64,000 nucleotides of DNA from Callaeas wilsoni (Eukaryota > Chordata > Aves > Passeriformes > Callaeidae). Location of the stretch: the NCBI GenBank assembly GCA_013398955.1, contig VWPU01001233.1, positions 62,001-126,000 on the forward strand, in the 5' to 3' direction. A program made the translations under genes and the position numbers. Shown in pieces: positions 46,293 through 57,944 of this stretch. Within the stretch, counting starts at the first letter, position 1; each line of letters starts with the position of its first letter. The notes beneath the pieces were generated by a model. The model did no database searches. It was not told the origin of the DNA and worked only from the letters and a program-made list of their open reading frames with translations.

Positions 46293-47321
46293 GTAAGTGC
46301 TTTATAAAATTTCTAATTTTGCTCAATTAGCTACTTAATGGAATAATGTATGCTTTTCAGATTTGACCTAGGTGGGACAAAATTCTTTACCTTGTCAGGC
46401 TTGTAAAGTAAGATAATCTCTGTATTTTACAGATATATTAGTAGTGTCATAAAATAATTTCTTCTCTATGAGTTAATTGATCTGATGTATAGTTATTGGT
46501 TGTTTGAGATAAATAGATTGTAAACATTTGGACTAATCTAAACATTTGTTCATATAAAAAGTAGCGCTCCTGTATACACTGTCCTGAGCTACACATTACT
46601 GTGATTCAAATAGTTTTTTATACTTTTAAAATATAAATATATTTTAAAGTTGTTTTACACAAATTTCTATTGTAGTTTTTCACTTGTAAAGTATTCTGTG
46701 TCTAAATATTCTGTGTCAACCCAGACATTACCATCAGTCTAAGAATCTGTACTTAACTACTGCTGGTTTGTGGCTAAACTGAGATACAGTAGAGATCAAA
46801 ATCGGTATAACTTTCATGATTCTATCACACTGCAGAAAAACAATGGCAATTGTGATCATATAGTATCAGACAACCTATTTTAGGGAATCTAGACAAATAT
46901 GAAGTTTACTTAGATATAAATCATGAACAGAAATACATGCAGGGCCTTAAATTACTGTGCCGTTTAAATATAAGCTGAATATTAACTTTTTACTTCAGGA
47001 GGCCTGATTTAGAGTTCTGAAGCGTTACACAAAACCAAATTTTTACAATGGTGTAATAAGTTGGAGAGATGCTTTAGCAGTCAAAGAGATACTAATTGTA
47101 GTTTGGGAAGAAACATCCTTGCTTGTCCTACTGGATGTAATCTAAGGTTTTAAGTGTATATTTAAGTGTACTTTAGATGTACCTAAGAATTTTAACATAT
47201 TGTGTAATGATTTGGTATCTTAATTTTTACTTTTGAATAAATATTTCTATGTGTGTTTGAGTCATAAAAGAAAATTATATACTTTATATTTACTTACCTT
47301 GTTTCATATTTTGTTTTCCAG

Positions 47322-47401
47322 ACCTTAGTAAATTTTTTATCTGCCAGAGACAGCCACATGTTTTGTGGTGCCCTCCTTGCTCTGACTAGCTTAGCAGAAA
47401 G
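47322..47401 (+). CDS. NEK10: NEK10 exon 9, armadillo repeat (GALLALTSLAE)
   Basis: Encodes TLVNFLSARDSHMFCGALLA and LTSLAE, ending in phase 2 with donor GTAGGT. This is the last exon before the damaged part. The next expected exon (about 30 codons after LAES in mammals) was not found. Confidence 0.9.
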
Positions 47402-49859
47402 GTAGGTTCAACTTAATGTGCTATAGTTAACAAAAGCTTTTAATGTTTTCTCTTGACACAATATTAAAACTGCTCTTTATGAGGAAAACTTAAATGTTCA
47501 TAATTTTGTATTGAAGCATTTGAAACTAAGTAGAAACTTTGGTCCTTGCAGCAGACTTCTTGTTCATGTGGACAACTCTGCAAAACTGGAATCACAGAAT
47601 CTGTCTTTGCAATCCTTATGCAGGATTCTGGAGTTCCCACTGACTTCCTGCATCAAAAAATGTCCTGAGCTTAATATACCAGTGCCTCACAATAGTCAGG
47701 TAGAATATTGTTCAGTGAAGTAAATAATAAATGGATACTCTCAAATCCATATATGTGTACCCTCTTCTCATTAACTAGTGTTTAAATAAAGGTAAAAAGG
47801 GAAAAAAAGAGCAAAAATAGGAGGACAGAGTAACTTTCATCCAGGATGGTGCTATAGAAGCAAAACTGCTGTTTCCACGTTATTGTCTGCTGTCTCCCAA
47901 ACTTCCCAAAATTCTGATTCAGTTTAATTTTTTTTTAATGTTCGTGTTAATTTAAATGATGTTATATATATGTTTTCAACTTCCTTTTAACCTTCTTCAC
48001 TGAATGAAATGTAGGATTATGTCTTACATTTGGACTGGGCAAGAAAGAGTTTGGAGTATATTACAAATGTTCATGGAAATTGTGGTTGTTTTTAAAAATG
48101 TACCTCATTTGTTTAATTACCAATAAGACACAAAATATATTTGTGTCTTTATTCTCATGCATTCACATTTACTTTTTTTGTACTGGGAAAATTGCTGCAC
48201 TGTTACTCTTGACCCAGAATATATTTGTGGCTTTAAGTGTTTGTGTGCGCAATGTAATATTATTACTTAAGACTTGAGAAGAAAATAATTAATCAAATGT
48301 ATAAAGAAGAAGGCTAAAGTGCAATGTGTGTTTTTCATATAATTTCATGTGATATAAATGCCAGGAATAATCAATTTGTAGTCCAGAATGTAGGGAGAAG
48401 AGAAATGAGTTCACCCTTGTTGAGAACTTGCTGTTGATATTACATGAATACGATTTTCTCTCTAGAAGGTGAGACTTCATTTGTGGATTAATTGTGTTAA
48501 AAGAAATTTTGACTTTTCTATTTAGGGATGCATGTATTTAGAGGAATTAGAAAATATGCCACTTTAATATACCCAAGGTCAGATTCTGATACCTGTGTAT
48601 TTTCAGTCACATACTGATACAGCAAAATCTTTTCCAGCAGTTTTGTTGTAATCCATCTCCTCTCTCTCCACTGACGGCCTCCAGTGCATTGCAAATGAGT
48701 TGCAATGTTACCATAAAGTAATAGCAATCACTTTTCTTGGTGCATTTCTTCGTTGCTCCTGGCAGACCTGAGTGGTTAGATGGAAAGCATGCTGAGCCCT
48801 GACAGTTTCTGGGATGCCCAATACAAACTAGCAAAATTGCGAGACCTAGAGCTGCTGTAGTTTATGCCAGAAGCTGATCCCACATCCTCTTGATCAGAAA
48901 ATCAACGTTCCTTCAATTGTTTAATCATCTCAGCTAAGACGGCTAGCAAAGCATCACTGCATTTCAGTGAGAAACTGAAAGACTTTCAAATTTGATAAGA
49001 CATCGCTTATCACATTTAAAATTCTGAAGAGGTTTTTAAAATTTCATGCTTAATTATTTCACACATATAAATGACCTTATATGTGACTAAAGATAGAGAA
49101 ATTTAATATTTGAAAAAGTTTTATTTAGTTTCTGGGTTTGAAAATTATTTAGGTTATATGTGAATCAAAAGTTAGATGGAAGAGCTAGAATTTGAAAGTA
49201 GACAGGAAGATGATGAAGTTCAGTGTCAGTTAAGGATAACTATAAATTCAGATATGAATCTGAATTTCATTAAACACACATGGACCTTTTTTGCTTGAAG
49301 TGGAAATGGATATCCTTAACCATATTTTCTATGGGAAGTCCACCTTCATTGCAGTTAATGAAAGTCTTATATAAACCTTTCAAGGGATATATCCAATCAC
49401 TTTCTAAACATAATATTCAAACTATCCTAGAGAAGAATCATGCGTTCTTGTGTTTTCTGTGGAACTAGGCTATTCGAGTTCCACCAATGGACTTTACAAG
49501 TTCGTACACTCAGTGCTACTTGTAGTGCTAATGCTATTAATGAGAAGATGGTACCACGATGACTGCAGCCCGCCTGGGCACCTCCCATCCTGGCTGGGTA
49601 TGCCTGGTTGCCTCTGCTAACAGTTGAGCTCAATGTAAATATAATTTCATTCCTTGTGAAAGTTTGGACCATTGTCTTCTTTTATTTTTTCAAAGTGACT
49701 TTAACCAGGTTGCAGTGACTTTATTTTCTTTAGCTTCTTTTTTTTATAGGAGATCTCTGTTCTTTTTAAAACTTCCTGTGTTTTTTTCCCCTTTGCTAAC
49801 TGACAATACAAAGTAATGATGGAGTTATTGTTAAAATTTCTTGCTGATTATTTTTTTAG
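47402..49859 (+). other. NEK10 intron in which an expected exon is not visible
   Basis: In mammals an exon of about 30 codons (starting near QECREKISELNIVENLL) lies between the exons at 47322 and 49860. I read this interval on the plus strand and found no matching block with splice sites. The exon is either deleted or decayed beyond recognition. The short open frames here have no homology. Confidence 0.6.
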
Positions 49860-50084
49860 GCTCATAGCAGAGTTGCTACGACTCCTTTGTTCAGAGTCAT
49901 GAGTCAAAGAGCAAATAAAAATGTATGAAGGAGTTCCAGTCTTGCTCAGTTTACTCCATTCTGATCACATCAAACTTCTATGGAGTATAGTTTGGATTCT
50001 GGTACAGGTTTGTGAAGATCCTGAGACTAGTGTGGAAATTTGGATCTGGGGTGGAATCAAACAGCTCCTTCATATATTACAGGG
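49860..50084 (+). pseudogene. NEK10: NEK10 exon with in-frame TGA
   Basis: Encodes LIAELLRLLCSES, then TGA at 49900-49902, then VKEQIKMYEGVPVLLSLLHS and the conserved LLWSIVWILVQVCEDPETSV and WGGIKQLLHILQ. Splice sites are intact (acceptor TTTTTTTAG, donor GTAGGT). Mammals have Gln at the stop position; TCATGA could come from an Arg CGA by CpG decay. The rest of the exon is highly conserved. Confidence 0.92.
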
Positions 50085-50583
50085 GTAGGTTTTCAGTCCT
50101 CAACATTGTGGCAATTGTACAAGACTGATCTTTGAAGATATATTTGACCAAGCCCTATTTTATCAAATAGCATCTTTGGCTTGTTCAGCTATATGTCATG
50201 CCAACAGAATTTAAAAGGCTATTTAGAACATAATGAATAAGCAGTATTTTTTCCAGCCTGTTGTATTTCATTGTTACCCTAAGGCAATTTTCATATTTTC
50301 AGTATATAAACTAAATAATGAATAAGTCATAAATGTGGCATTACTGTCTGTTTAGTTTTCCTATTAATCAGACACCTATTTAGTGAGCTAGAACTGTGAA
50401 TATAATTCATGAACATGGTAAAGGAATTTTCTGTTTAATGGCTTGTTTGCTTTTTCAAAGTGTATTAGCTAATTTAGTGAAAACATACAAATTTTCAGAA
50501 CTTCAGGGATGGTTAACAAAGACATATTAAGCCATTTTTAACACTGCAACTTGATTTCTGTTTTGTTTTGTTTTTTCTTCCAG

Positions 50584-50723
50584 GGAAAGAAGTCTTGTAT
50601 CTAACCGCTCTTCAGCAGGAAGTTTATCTAGTGCAAATGCAGCAGGGAGAATCCAGTATCTTCATTTGTCAGATGATCCAAGTCCTGATGAGATACAAGA
50701 AAATACTGTCTCACTTCAAGCAG
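50584..50723 (+). pseudogene. NEK10: NEK10 exon with lost splice donor
   Basis: Encodes GERSLVSNRSSAGSLSSANA and AGRIQYLHLSDDPSPDEIQE, then NTVSLQA, in frame. The expected donor directly after GCAG (50724-50725) reads GG rather than GT. The nearest GT is four bases further and would break the frame of the next exon. Confidence 0.85.
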
Positions 50724-50978
50724 GGAGGTTTATAAGGTCTAATACTGTTATGTCCTTACATACACTCGTGCAAAAGGATTCAAAATATTACAAAATTGTA
50801 AATTTTTATACCTGCTTTAGGGAGTAGGAGCACCAAATCAGATTTGTTTATTTCCAAATGTGTGATACCAGCACTTATTTTCAAAAAGTATGCTTTTGTT
50901 AGAAAGAAGCAAAGCATAAAATATCTGGGAATCATATGTATTTCTTCACCTGTAAAAACAGTGACAAAAAAAGTTATT

Positions 50979-51000
50979 TAGTTAGTTAGTTAGTTAGTTT
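50979..51000. repeat. (GTTA)n short tandem repeat
   Basis: About five GTTA units in a NEK10 intron. Confidence 0.85.
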
Positions 51001-51218
51001 TATGTTTAGCATAAGATTATTTTTATTTGATCATATTTTTCTTCACTACTTGAATTTTCTATGATAGGTCAATATGAATCATATGATTTCAAAGTGGTAT
51101 TCTAAAGACTACTGGTCAGGTGAGGATTCATTGGTAGTTGTGGAGCAAATCCCTTCTAGAGGAGATTTCTCAGTAGAGTCAAATGGCCCTCAATGTTACA
51201 TCTGAATTTTCATTCTAG

Positions 51219-51280
51219 CTTGTTGTGCTGCAATTACTGAACTGGTGCTCAGTGAGACTAATGCTTATCAGGTTGTACAG
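51219..51280 (+). pseudogene. NEK10: NEK10 exon (CCAAITELVLSETNAYQVVQ)
   Basis: Acceptor CATTCTAG, donor GTAGGA. Encodes CCAAITELVLSETNAYQVVQ after a split Ala. The exon itself is clean, but it sits downstream of the stop and the lost donor. Confidence 0.85.
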
Positions 51281-53337
51281 GTAGGAAGACTTTATTCAGT
51301 TAAGTAAGGCATTATAGTTTATAATTTCACTTAATTGTAGTTCTTTGTTATCATAATTTAAGAGATTGGAAATATGCCTTTCTATAACTTTAGTACTTCT
51401 GTTTCTTCATAATTTTATACACAGAGACATAGACACAAAGGTTAACAACATAGGTCTCTGGAAGAATAAACAACTTTATTCAGACAAGGTTCATTTTGGC
51501 ATCTCTTGCCATGATTTTATCATATTCAAAATAGGATAGTAAATAAAACTAATCACAGAATAAACTGAGAAATGCAAATTCTGAATTTCATGATGTTTAT
51601 TACAAAAAACTGCAGCTTAAAATTGACATGTTGCTGTTTCACAAACAAGTTCTCTTTTCTTAAGAGTATGGTATTTCTGAGATAACTTCCTGGCATTCCA
51701 TCTCCAGGGATAAACCATTCTTAAAATTCCTGCTTGTATTCCAGACCTAGTCAAAGATATAAATATTAAGGACATTAATATCAGCTAAAAGCTGTAGCCA
51801 GCTCTTAAGCTCTAGATGTTAAATCAAAGCCTTCAAGTTAGCTTAAAACCCAACTAGAGGTATTCTTGGAGGAACTGAGACCAAGAACCTTAAATATGGA
51901 CAGGAAAGAAGTTTATGTATATTTCAAAACTGTCAGCTAAGAGAAAAGAAATGAAAGTGAGTCTATAAAAAAAAAAATTATGATTCTTAAGCACTAAAAT
52001 TGTCAATAAACTATACTGATTTAGACAACTTTTTTTCTAAACAATATAATTTACTGTTTAGGCTGAGTCTGATTTCAGTAAAATAAAATATCACTAGTTT
52101 AAATTAAATTGTTTTAACAGAGGCGTTTTCTGCATTGCACCAGCAGTGCATGGTAACTGTAGTGTCAGTAAATTGCTTAAAAATTGATGGAACAATGTGC
52201 AGGCCTGGAAAAGGTGTTTCAAACTTCTGCTCATTCTGTTAAAAGACACTGGTGTCTCCATTTGTTTAGACACCAGCCAACGTCCCCCTTGCCTCAAGCA
52301 TGTTCATCTGAATTGGAGTTCCACCCTACAATACCACTCCAGTAATTTTAAATCCTACTTCTTTATTTTTGCTAATATAACTTCGAGAGTTGCATGGTGA
52401 ACATGGTGAAGCAACTCACTTGGGTTAAAAACAGAGGAAAAAGATGTGCAACTTTTTCAGTTGTGTGCCAAGGAGGTCAATCTGAGTAACCTGTAAAGGT
52501 TTATATCATTTGGTGTCAAAGGGCTCTAGGATCAGGCAGTTGGGAACTTTTGCTTCTGCTGTAGCTGCCCTCTACCTGTGTGTCCTCTGTCCTTGTCACA
52601 TCCTTGGCAGCAGCCTGCAGTACTTCTGGTAGCAGACAGAATGTGTTTGGCTCAATGGCTCTACTGCACAGTCCAAAACCTAAGCTTAACCACGGTCTAA
52701 GCTTAAGTCTACCTTCATGAACAGCTGAAGAAAACATCAGGACCTGCAGAAGAGCCTCTGCAGAGCTGAAACATATTCCTTTCAAACCTGCTAGAGAGAA
52801 GAGTAATCTCCATCAGGGACCTTGTCAAGTAACTGGGAGCAGTACTCCAACTAAATCTATCAGTGCCCATCTATCAGATCTACAAAGTGGCTAGAATAGT
52901 GGAAAACATGTTGTTGCATGAACATGGAAGCTGAAATCAGTATGGTTTTCAAAAAATCCTACTGAAGGCACAGACAGACTTCTCAGGCTATTGCTTTTGG
53001 TGTTTCTCCAATTTATTTTTATTGAGACTTGAATTTTGTTCCTGACAATTCAGAATATGGTGCCACATGGTGACAGGAGATTTATTGCTGCAATTTCCTT
53101 CACCTCTAGAGAAAGAAGCATTGCTTCTTTATCTGTTCACAGGCTCTCTTTGTGGTATCAGTTTAAATGTAACAATGATTTAATTCTTATACACATTTAA
53201 GCTTATATTTTAGGTGTGCAATAGTATGTTGAGAACTTGGCCATTGGTCTTAGCTTCTGATTTATCTTGACAATGATTTTTATTTGTGGTTTGTATGCAA
53301 AGAGGCACTATTAATGCTGACCTCTTTCTGTTTCCAG
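51281..53337 (+). other. NEK10 intron
   Basis: About 2 kb of AT-rich intron. A run of AAAAAAAAAA at about 51967 and ordinary sequence; no exon or recognised transposon. Confidence 0.65.
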
Positions 53338-53415
53338 GCAAATGGAATATAAACAATAGCAAAGCTAATTTTACCAAACAGAGAAAGGAATGCTGAAAAA
53401 GCCAGTTTATTACAG
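53338..53415 (+). pseudogene. NEK10: NEK10 exon with compensating indels and stops
   Basis: Homologous to the ENGVYTIAKLILPN exon. A 1-bp insertion right after the acceptor (GCAAAATGG where GAAAATGG is expected) shifts the frame, and a 1-base loss in an A run near 53397 restores length. In the shifted frame a TGA occurs at 53395-53397; in the ancestral frame a TAA occurs at 53351-53353 in place of the Tyr. Both readings are broken. Confidence 0.82.
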
Positions 53416-55435
53416 GTAACTCCCTTTATTATCATTGCACAATGAAAGCCCCAGCAGTCCCTGAGAATTTTTTAAGAAATAAAGTTTATTTTAAAGTACA
53501 GTAGAAAAATCATATTTAAAGGGGAACCCCCATCCCCTAAAACAAAAAATGACTCAGGAACTAAAAGTTAAGTAGAGACTCAATTTCTGTTCTGATTTAC
53601 TTTGTTTCTGGCACCTCATGTAGTGTAAAGGAAAGTCAATATTTTTCTTGTGTTAATCTTTCCTCTACTTTTTCAGGCTGTATAGCATCATATCTTCTTT
53701 ATAGAGCCTTGATCTTCATTGAAACTCTAGACTTGACACTCTGCTAATACCTGTTTATTTCTGGAGCATTTTACTGTGGAAGTTAAATAAAATAAAGACA
53801 GCACATAAAATAGAGAAAATTGAAGTGTAGAATAAAAATAGGCCAAATAAGCATAGAATGGCTCTTGGTTTTGCATGTCATTATCCCTGTAATTGTACTG
53901 GCTTGAGTCAACTTAGGCTTGAGGTTATCAGTAGTAATTAATTACCTGGTAGCTTTTCTTAGGCTCTGTGCAGTAGTGAATGTCTCTGCAAGATATGGGA
54001 ATGTGGTGCCCCGGGGGGGCTCAGGGACGAGCACAGCTGCTGCTGCTCTAGTTGGCAAAGTCCTTAGCACAGCTGAATGCATTCATGATCCTGCCTCTCA
54101 CATGGTCTTTGTTCTGACAGAGCCGCTAACATGGCTATATAGCTACTCCACTATCTTATCAGGTAGGCATGCTTGGACAGTGAGGAAAGGCATTGCCACA
54201 AGAAGGAAAAAAAAAAAAAAAAAAAAAAATCATTCTAGTGTCATGATAAATGCAAACCTTCCTGGATAGTACGTATATGGAGCTAACATGCAGTCTCAAA
54301 AGCTGGAGCATATGCTCAGTACAGTTGCCTCACACTACTGTAAGTAGCTTAATTTATGTCACTGAGATTTTTAGATTTCAGCAGAATGTATTGCAAATAA
54401 CTCACAAGAGCGACTAAGCAACTGTAGTTTGTTTAAACATGAAGCCATGTGAATTAATAATAGACTTAATGGTCACATATGAAAACTGAGTCTTTTTTGG
54501 GCAAGAAGAATATTTTTATGAAACCTTGTTCAGGTTCTCACGCTGCTACCTGTATTGTCTTTAAAAATGTTACTGCTGTGAAATACAGTTGCAGCTATTG
54601 GAATATCCTCTCTGAGTTTCACAGAATTTCTTAGAATTCTAGCAATGCTGGTGTGATTTCTTTACTGCTTCATTGTGTGTGTTTTCAATGATTAAATTTT
54701 CAGCTTCTTTCTGCCATGCTACATTTGTGATCTTAATTAATGGCTATCTTTGTTTGCTCAGCTATAAATGTGCCATTTCATTGAGTTTTGACAAATAGAA
54801 CTAAAGATGAGTTGCATCAAAGCGTACATGTTAACCACCTGCCGATAGCTGTTTTAAAGAACTTTCTTTGTATTGGAACTAAGATATATGAAGATAGAAG
54901 CTGAGGTACATAAAGTTCTCTGTAAATATGACTAATTTAGAGTCAAAATGTTGAGTAATCTCTCTTTTTCTCACTAAAGTTGAGTAATCTCTCTTTTCTC
55001 ACTCTTCTTTTTTGTCTCTGTTAAAAATTACAGTGTTCCACATTATATTTTTCAGAAAATTGCTTTTTTACTGCAGCAGTACAAACCCACTGATTACATT
55101 TACCTTTTTCAACACTAGAGAAGAAAGCAGGTCTCAAGTCTTGAGCTATCTGCAGATGAAAAGAGATGATCAAGATTTAGGTGTGCCACAGCATCTGCTG
55201 TAGCTATCATCACCATCTTTTTTTTTTAGCTTGTTTTCCCCCTGCGGATGTCCTTTTAAAATACAGGAGGAACTTAATATATTTTTATTCTCTTTATTAT
55301 CAGGTTAATAAGATAATCTGTCATTTAAATACAAAGTTTAACAGTGTGTAAGGTATCAAGGGGAATCCTTGTTGTTTATCAGTGGCTTTTCCATATGGAT
55401 TATAAATCACTCATTAATTGAAGTGCTTTTCCTGC
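53416..55435 (+). other. NEK10 intron with A-tail-like tract
   Basis: Contains an A run of about 25 bases at 54207-54229 that follows a 116-codon open frame at 53919-54269, and a near-perfect 29-bp tandem duplication at about 54950-55005. No NEK10 exon lies here. Confidence 0.65.
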
Positions 55436-55500
55436 TGTTATGCTTTCAGAGCCCTGAGATTTCTCTTCGGTATGGAAAGAAATCGACATATTTTCAAAAG
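55436..55500 (+). pseudogene. NEK10: NEK10 exon with lost splice acceptor
   Basis: Encodes CYAFRALRFLFGMERNRHIF and K with a split Arg, donor GTATTT. The bases directly before TGTTATGC read TTTTCCTGC rather than ending in AG, so the acceptor has been lost, perhaps by deletion of the AG. The next AG (TTTCAG at 55444-55449) would change the frame. Confidence 0.8.
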
Positions 55501-56855
55501 GTATTTAACTATATGTTTTGTGGAACTCTTTTAGGATAGCTTTCAAAAGTCCAGTCAGAAAGAAATATTTTCTAAATGTCATTTATTTTGTAATGGACAA
55601 TTTCTGTCCTGTCCACAGCTACAGATAGTCATCCATGCATTGCATCAGTGCCAGTCTACAAGATTAGGTGTTTAGTGTTGAGACTTCTGCTGCATGCATG
55701 CCAGACGACCTAGCTCTGTATGGGCGCCTTCTCCCCCCATGAATCAACCTTTTGTATATGTTGAGGACAGATTTAACACTGCTGGTGATAAAACATACTT
55801 TTGCCCTGAAGATAAGCAGGTGCAAGTTGCAGCCCTGGATAGTAGCAATTAACTGAAAGCAGTTAAATTTTTTCTCTGAGCCTTCTACTCCTTCAGCATG
55901 GGTCTGACTTTGTTTTACTTAGGAGTGTTACTGAAAGGTTTGGATCTATAAGGACAAAATGTTTTCCATCAATTACACATTTTTACTAGTAAGATGACCA
56001 TTTCACCGGGCTGGCTACAAAGGCCATGTGAAATCTTATAGTGTGATTTGTGGGATTAGAATAGTGATCAGGGTGTTTAGGAGATCTGCCTGTCGGTACT
56101 GTTTCTGTATCTTTTTATTATGTATCATAAATTACTAAAATTCTAAATATGACTTTGTTGTTATTTTTAGAAAGTGGATTTTGTACTGAAAGTGCCTCCA
56201 TTTATAATGAATTTTCATGGTTGGTGACAAATTTTTAAAGAATTTGGACTAATTAACTGTCTTTTGATTTTTACAAATGCCTTAATCTTCTGCATTTCTG
56301 CTTATTCCAGAACTTTAAAAAGAAACAAAACTTCCGTTAAGCATCTAACTAATCAATTGTTGCCTATTAACTGTTTGCTTTTGCATTTCTCAGTCCTTTT
56401 CATCTTTTAGACTAGGATTCTTGGCCAAAAATTCTAAGATGTGTGTCATGATTCTTTAAATGCTGACAAATGTTGATCGTATCACTTAGATCATTACAAG
56501 AAGAAACTCAGATACAGTGATAACAAGCATAAAAAAAGTAGCATAAGAAAAAAAAAAGTTAAATTACTGGAAATTCAGGAGGTGTATTGACTTTAAAGAC
56601 TTACACTTGTTTGGAGAATTGGCATTTATATTAATACTCAACCAGTGGGGGCTGAAGTCTGACTTTAAAAGGGGCTTTAACTCCTATGTATGTTATGTTA
56701 GAGGGTTAGTATCTAAATAGATTAGTGAATAAGTGTACTATTTAGAAGGTTCTGAAGTAAGTTTTAATAATAAACATTGGAAAGTCTGTGCTGTAGATTA
56801 ATAGCTACTGTGTACGTTGTTTCTAAAAGATTTTAAAAAATTTGCACCTTTCTAG

Positions 56856-56958
56856 ACTTTTGACTACTGACTTGTTTGAAATCTTCATTGCTATTGGACA
56901 TAATGTGCGTGATATCAGAGCTTATGAAGAGTTGGTATCAAAGCTAAATTCATAAAAG
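56856..56958 (+). pseudogene. NEK10: NEK10 exon with TAA near its 3' end
   Basis: Encodes LLTTDLFEIFIAIGHNVRDI and RAYEELVSKLNS, then TAA at 56953-56955 and AAG before donor GTAAGG. Mammals have Leu at the stop position; TTA to TAA is one substitution. Both splice sites are intact. Confidence 0.88.
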
Positions 56959-57075
56959 GTAAGGAAAAACCTTAAACCTTTATAGTTTTAAGAGGTCATA
57001 TTCTTGCACGTTGTTAGCACAAGAAAGGGATAAAATATTTTAAATTTATTTATTTGTCATTTAATTTATGACTAG

Positions 57076-57204
57076 GAGGATGTATTGAAGCAAATTACTG
57101 AAAGTATTATGAACATGAACCAGAATAAGGCACCCACAAAACATATAGGAAATTATGCAATTTTAGAGCACCTTGGCAGTGGAGCTTTTGGAAGTTTATA
57201 TAAG
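57076..57204 (+). pseudogene. NEK10: NEK10 kinase exon with glycine-rich loop
   Basis: Forty-three codons in phase 0 with no lesion. Encodes EDVLKQITESIMNMNQNKAP, then HIGNYAILEHLGSGAFGSLY and K. GSGAFG is the ATP-binding P-loop at the start of the kinase domain. Listed as part of the pseudogene because it lies downstream of several stops. Confidence 0.88.
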
Positions 57205-57751
57205 GTAAACTTTTCTTTTTCTATTATTTTACATATTTGAGGGGAAGCTTCATGAAGAGGGTCTAATACCCATTCTAGGCACAACTGGCCTTTGAATTTC
57301 CCTTGGGAAACAGGTTCCAAAAGGCCTTTGTGGATCTGAGCTTGTTGTTAGTGTTTGCCGTGATTTTATTTGTTCTATGTTGTATTTATAGGATTGACCA
57401 GTGTATCTTTTAGGTTTCCTATCTTACTTTCTCTTGATTCCTTTCCATTCCTTTCCATAACAGCATTTATGTCTATTGCAAAGGCTAATAAATCTGTGTA
57501 AAACCACAAAAATTCAAGCATGTTTCATCTGAAAAGCAGCACCAGGCACAGATAATGTTACTTAAAACACCATGCAAGTTTTCAGTAGTTAGTACTGCTA
57601 ACCTGTACTGTTCACATCATACACAAAAAAAGCTATGATTATAAATTCTGTGAGAAAGGTTTGGACTCTGATAACTAATCTGGTAGCCATAATACCATAC
57701 TTCCTATCCTCATCCTATATTTATTGTACAAAAGTTTCATCTTGTTTACAG

Positions 57752-57887
57752 GTTAGAAAACATAAGGCACAACATCTCCTGGCAATGAAAGAAGTCAATT
57801 TACACAATCCAGCATTTGTAAAGGACAAAAAAGACAGACAGCAGTGTAAAAAACATTGTCTCTGAATTGACCATCATCAAAGAGCAG
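57752..57887 (+). pseudogene. NEK10: NEK10 kinase exon with 2-bp deletion
   Basis: Encodes VRKHKAQHLLAMKEVNLHNP and AFVKDKKDR, including the AMK lysine that would anchor ATP. After AGA a 2-bp loss (136 nt here against the 138 expected) shifts the frame, giving QQCKKHCL and TGA at 57863-57865. The remainder matches the family in a different frame (IVSELTIIKEQ). Confidence 0.9.
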
Positions 57888-57944
57888 GTATGTCTCATGA
57901 ACTCTAGTTTGATATGCTGACATTCTGAATTATTAACTGTGAGT

